Positions 61,617 through 64,000 of a DNA stretch of 64,000 nucleotides are shown here, in pieces. The notes under the pieces are model-generated. The model saw only the letters and a program-made list of their open reading frames with translations. It did not search any database and had not been told where the DNA came from. Positions within the stretch are counted from its first letter, which is position 1. Every line of letters begins with the position of its first letter. Source of the stretch: Candidatus Pedobacter colombiensis (lineage in GTDB: Bacteria > Bacteroidota > Bacteroidia > Sphingobacteriales > Sphingobacteriaceae); the NCBI GenBank assembly GCA_029202485.1, contig CP119313.1, forward strand, positions 4,340,001 to 4,404,000, in the 5' to 3' direction. The translations under genes were made by a program, and so were the position numbers.

Positions 61617-61840
61617 GATGATTCCGTATTGATGTGTATCTATTTCTCATGAATAATATGGAAGCTGTAATCCATGAAAATATTGTCGCAAGGATCTTTT
61701 TGACATAGAACCTCAAAAATACTTCTTCATTAACATCAGCTAAGTTTCTTTGTTTTTATTTTTTTCTTCAATCCATACCGACATTTATTTGACGCTGTTT
61801 TGCAGTATGGCATTCTAAGCTGACAAAGGGTGGATTAAAA

Positions 61841-62833
61841 CTATTTCTCAAACTCGTCTTCGATACTTTCACTTAAATCGTATAATAACCACTGTTTACC
61901 TTTAACCGCTCCCTGCTTATTTTTCAATAACTGAATAAAGTCTTTAACGCCCACAGGTTCGTTTCCATTCCCATGAATTAAAACAATACTACCAGAATTG
62001 GCCGCCTGTCCTTTTGCCAACCAGGCATCACTACCTACCGGAATAATTCCATAAGAAAGCAATTTAGCGACAACTTGCTGATCAGAGACCAAACCTGGAA
62101 AACGAAAAAAGACAGAAGGCAGCAATCCTTGTTGCATCATTGCGATTTCTGTTCCCAGTATTTCAAAATTTAGATCAGTACCCGGTTCCAATAGAAAGTT
62201 AGTTTTGAGTGGGGCTTTGGCACTTACCCGATGATTGTAAGAATGATTTACCCAGGTAACAACAATGTCTCCCGAATGCACAAGCTCTTTTAACCACTTC
62301 AAATCACTACTGTGGGTAAGCATCCATCTTCCTGTAATGGATATCGCCAGAGGAACCGGTTTTTCAGTTCGCTGAAATTCAGTGATTAATGAAGTAAAAA
62401 TAATCTTATCAAGTGGTTTGTGTGAAGGACAAAGATCAATTGTCAAAGTGATCCCCTTTTCTTTAGGAAACCCATGTATAATCCCTGCATCTTGCAAACT
62501 CCCGGATAATTGCGAGGCATCATTTATTGTTTTGGCATACGGGGAATCGTTAAAGTAACGAAGCACCTCCTGCCAGGTTAATGCTTTTGGACTTACCCGA
62601 TCAGCTGGAATTATTTCTGTTGTCAGTTCATTGGGGTCAACAATCAAAAAAGAATCAACATCATCTCTTTTAAACTTACGCAAAACCAACTGCGTCTTAT
62701 TTTCATATTTGACTGCAGCAAAATACTTGGTATAATTTGCAACAGTTACCTGCGCAACAGCTGGTACCGTTAAGAAAAAAAATAAGCCAACAATGCCACC
62801 TAGGCTTACTATTTTATGGCTAAGGGTTTCCAT
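61841..62833 (-). CDS. polysaccharide deacetylase (NodB) family protein
   Basis: The 330-aa exported protein (signal LTVPAVAQ) has a NodB homology domain in its last 215 residues. The metal site is visible: Asp133 in LTIDLCPSH, and His197 and His201 in NHSYNH. The usual TFDDG motif is changed to TIDLCPS, a variant known in several family members. A C-terminal HGNGNEP region is present. It probably de-N-acetylates or cuts a periplasmic glycan, with substrate unknown. Its 3' end reappears as a diverged remnant at 60653-60745. The MscS gene is immediately upstream, 5 bases apart, so both are in one unit. Confidence 0.85.
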   Translation of the reverse strand: METLSHKIVSLGGIVGLFFFLTVPAVAQVTVANYTKYFAAVKYENKTQLVLRKFKRDDVDSFLIVDPNELTTEIIPADRVSPKALTWQEVLRYFNDSPYAKTINDASQLSGSLQDAGIIHGFPKEKGITLTIDLCPSHKPLDKIIFTSLITEFQRTEKPVPLAISITGRWMLTHSSDLKWLKELVHSGDIVVTWVNHSYNHRVSAKAPLKTNFLLEPGTDLNFEILGTEIAMMQQGLLPSVFFRFPGLVSDQQVVAKLLSYGIIPVGSDAWLAKGQAANSGSIVLIHGNGNEPVGVKDFIQLLKNKQGAVKGKQWLLYDLSESIEDEFEK

Positions 62834-62838
62834 TTTGT

Positions 62839-64000
62839 TTATGACTTTTCTGGATTGACAACTGTGCTGGCATTTCCATCTCTGATGGCCTGGTAATGCG
62901 GCGACATAATCTCGACACCCGCGGCATCAAATGCAATATGAATATTTCTATGAATTTCGGAATAAATAACAGGCATCTGTTTAGGGTTACGGATATAAGC
63001 ATTCAATTGGTAAGATACATACCAATCTTCCAGTCCTGTTTGCAACACAAAAGGCTCTTTTTCTTTAACTACTCCCTCCGAAGCCAAAGCAGCTTTGATC
63101 AACAATTCATGCGCTGTAGCCCAAGGAATATCATAGCCCAACGTTACTGTAGTATGAATAATTAAGCCTTCCTCTGCAGCCAGACTACTGTAATTTATCG
63201 TATTACCGGTTAATATTGCACTATTAGGAATAGTGATCACCTCATTTTTAACCGTTAAAACACGGGTTACCAACAGCGATTTTTCTTGAATAGCCCCGAT
63301 AGTTTCTCCAATCTTTACCACATCGCCAATCTTAAATGGCCGCATATAGGTAATGACCATTCCAGCAACGCCATTACTAATGGCAGATGAAGACCCAAAT
63401 GAGATCAGTACCCCCAAAAATACAGAGACACCTTTAAATATTTCAGAATTTGAACCTGGAATAAACGGCCAGATCACCACAATCATAAATGCATTTAATA
63501 TGATCTTCACAATGTTATAAGTAGGCTTGGCCCAATCTGGATAAAATCCATTGATCTTTAACCGCTCGGTAGCAATCTCATTAGAGAAAAATTTGATACC
63601 CTTCTTTATATAGTGAAAAACAAGAAAAATTATTGCTATGGTTATTAAATTAGGGATAAAGTCGATGATCCCGCTAGATATATTTTTTAAAGGATTTAAC
63701 ACAAAATCGATCAGACTGTCACTCCAGGGTTTAGTCCAGGGAAAAAGTCGGAATAATACGGGAAGGGTAAGATAAACAAGAATAAATATAACGACGACCT
63801 TAATCACATTCAATAACTTTCGAATCAGCCACAGTTCATTTTTAGAGTTAATTAACTCATAATTTTTAATCTTCAGGCCCGCAATCTTTTGATGAAGTTT
63901 TACACGCAACCAGGCATTGAATCGGTTTGAATACTTATTAAGGAAATAAATGCACATGATCATAATGGCAATGATCAGCAAACCTAATCCTGCCCGCTTT
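62839..64000 (-). CDS. MscS family mechanosensitive ion channel (partial, 5' end outside window)
   Basis: At least 387 residues are seen; the frame stays open to the edge of the window (KRAGLGLLIIAIMIMCIYF), so the start lies beyond 64000. Several membrane helices are followed by the MscS pore helix and beta domain: FGSSSAISNGVAGMVITYM, RPFKIGDVVKIGETIGAIQ, and VITIPNSAILTGNTINYSS. It opens under membrane tension to release solutes in osmotic downshock. The ATG-like TTG at 63981 is inside a helix and is not a credible start. Gene 62833 follows after 5 bases. Confidence 0.9.
   Translation of the reverse strand, partial: KRAGLGLLIIAIMIMCIYFLNKYSNRFNAWLRVKLHQKIAGLKIKNYELINSKNELWLIRKLLNVIKVVVIFILVYLTLPVLFRLFPWTKPWSDSLIDFVLNPLKNISSGIIDFIPNLITIAIIFLVFHYIKKGIKFFSNEIATERLKINGFYPDWAKPTYNIVKIILNAFMIVVIWPFIPGSNSEIFKGVSVFLGVLISFGSSSAISNGVAGMVITYMRPFKIGDVVKIGETIGAIQEKSLLVTRVLTVKNEVITIPNSAILTGNTINYSSLAAEEGLIIHTTVTLGYDIPWATAHELLIKAALASEGVVKEKEPFVLQTGLEDWYVSYQLNAYIRNPKQMPVIYSEIHRNIHIAFDAAGVEIMSPHYQAIRDGNASTVVNPEKS

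Noticed and set aside
1..64000. tRNA, rRNA, CRISPR array or prophage
   Set aside because: I scanned the intergenic spacers by eye and saw no cloverleaf ends, rRNA-like tracts, regular repeats or phage genes. A covariance-model search would be the decisive test.

Overview
The window is chromosomal DNA of a Bacteroidota bacterium, most probably a Pedobacter-like member of the Sphingobacteriaceae. The evidence is a SusC/SusD pair, DUF5686 barrels, MSCRAMM-free lipoproteins with short lipoboxes, an SDR-type threonine dehydrogenase, a BT_3928-like DoxX protein, and repeated matches to the Bacteroidota promoter -7 box TAnnTTTG. The family assignment is an inference from gene content; no rRNA or tRNA gene was seen.

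Layout. 0-5.4 kb, minus strand: rlmD with a small conserved protein; a pheS / Rieske-like lipoprotein / TetR operon joined by two TAATG overlaps; kbl. 5.5-12 kb: two divergent DUF5686 outer-membrane barrels and a papain-type C1 peptidase. 12.2-16.4 kb: two lipoprotein genes around an AraC-type regulator, each preceded by the same 19-bp element, then trhO. 16.4-30.5 kb: a polysaccharide utilisation locus with a kinase-less transmembrane regulator, SusC, SusD, a LamG lipoprotein, two tandem GH144 proteins and a GH3 beta-glucosidase. The predicted substrate is beta-1,2-glucan. 30.6-32.3 kb: yebC and the SDR threonine dehydrogenase, which is the pathway partner of kbl 26 kb away. 32.6-42.9 kb: a ten-gene plus-strand operon with a GMC oxidoreductase and its Tat subunit, two Gfo/Idh/MocA proteins, three TIM-barrel isomerase-like proteins, a cytochrome c lipoprotein, a DUF1080 protein and an MFS permease. 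This reads as a periplasmic sugar-oxidation (3-keto-sugar) pathway. 43-54 kb: housekeeping genes (asd, dacB, a GH20 hexosaminidase, truA, aroK, folP, cdaA) with several genes that start at TTG. 54-58.9 kb: a hybrid histidine kinase whose last codon abuts a complete group II intron. The intron sits immediately after a Rho-independent terminator, as group IIC introns do. 58.4-64 kb: bacilliredoxin, ahcY, a short gene graveyard of three unrelated fragments, a DUF2490-like protein, a polysaccharide deacetylase and an MscS channel that runs off the window end.

How the parts work together. The locus at 16-30 kb would import and cut a beta-glucan to glucose. The operon at 32-43 kb could oxidise glycosides at C3, pass electrons to cytochrome c, and split or isomerise the keto-sugars. 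Many upstream tracts hold TAnnTTTG boxes. They help choose start codons for kbl, tdh, brx and ahcY, and suggest near-leaderless transcripts for rlmD, pheS and folP. The most informative structural findings are the intron insertion with a predictable empty site, the graveyard downstream of ahcY, and the shared 19-bp element around the AraC gene.
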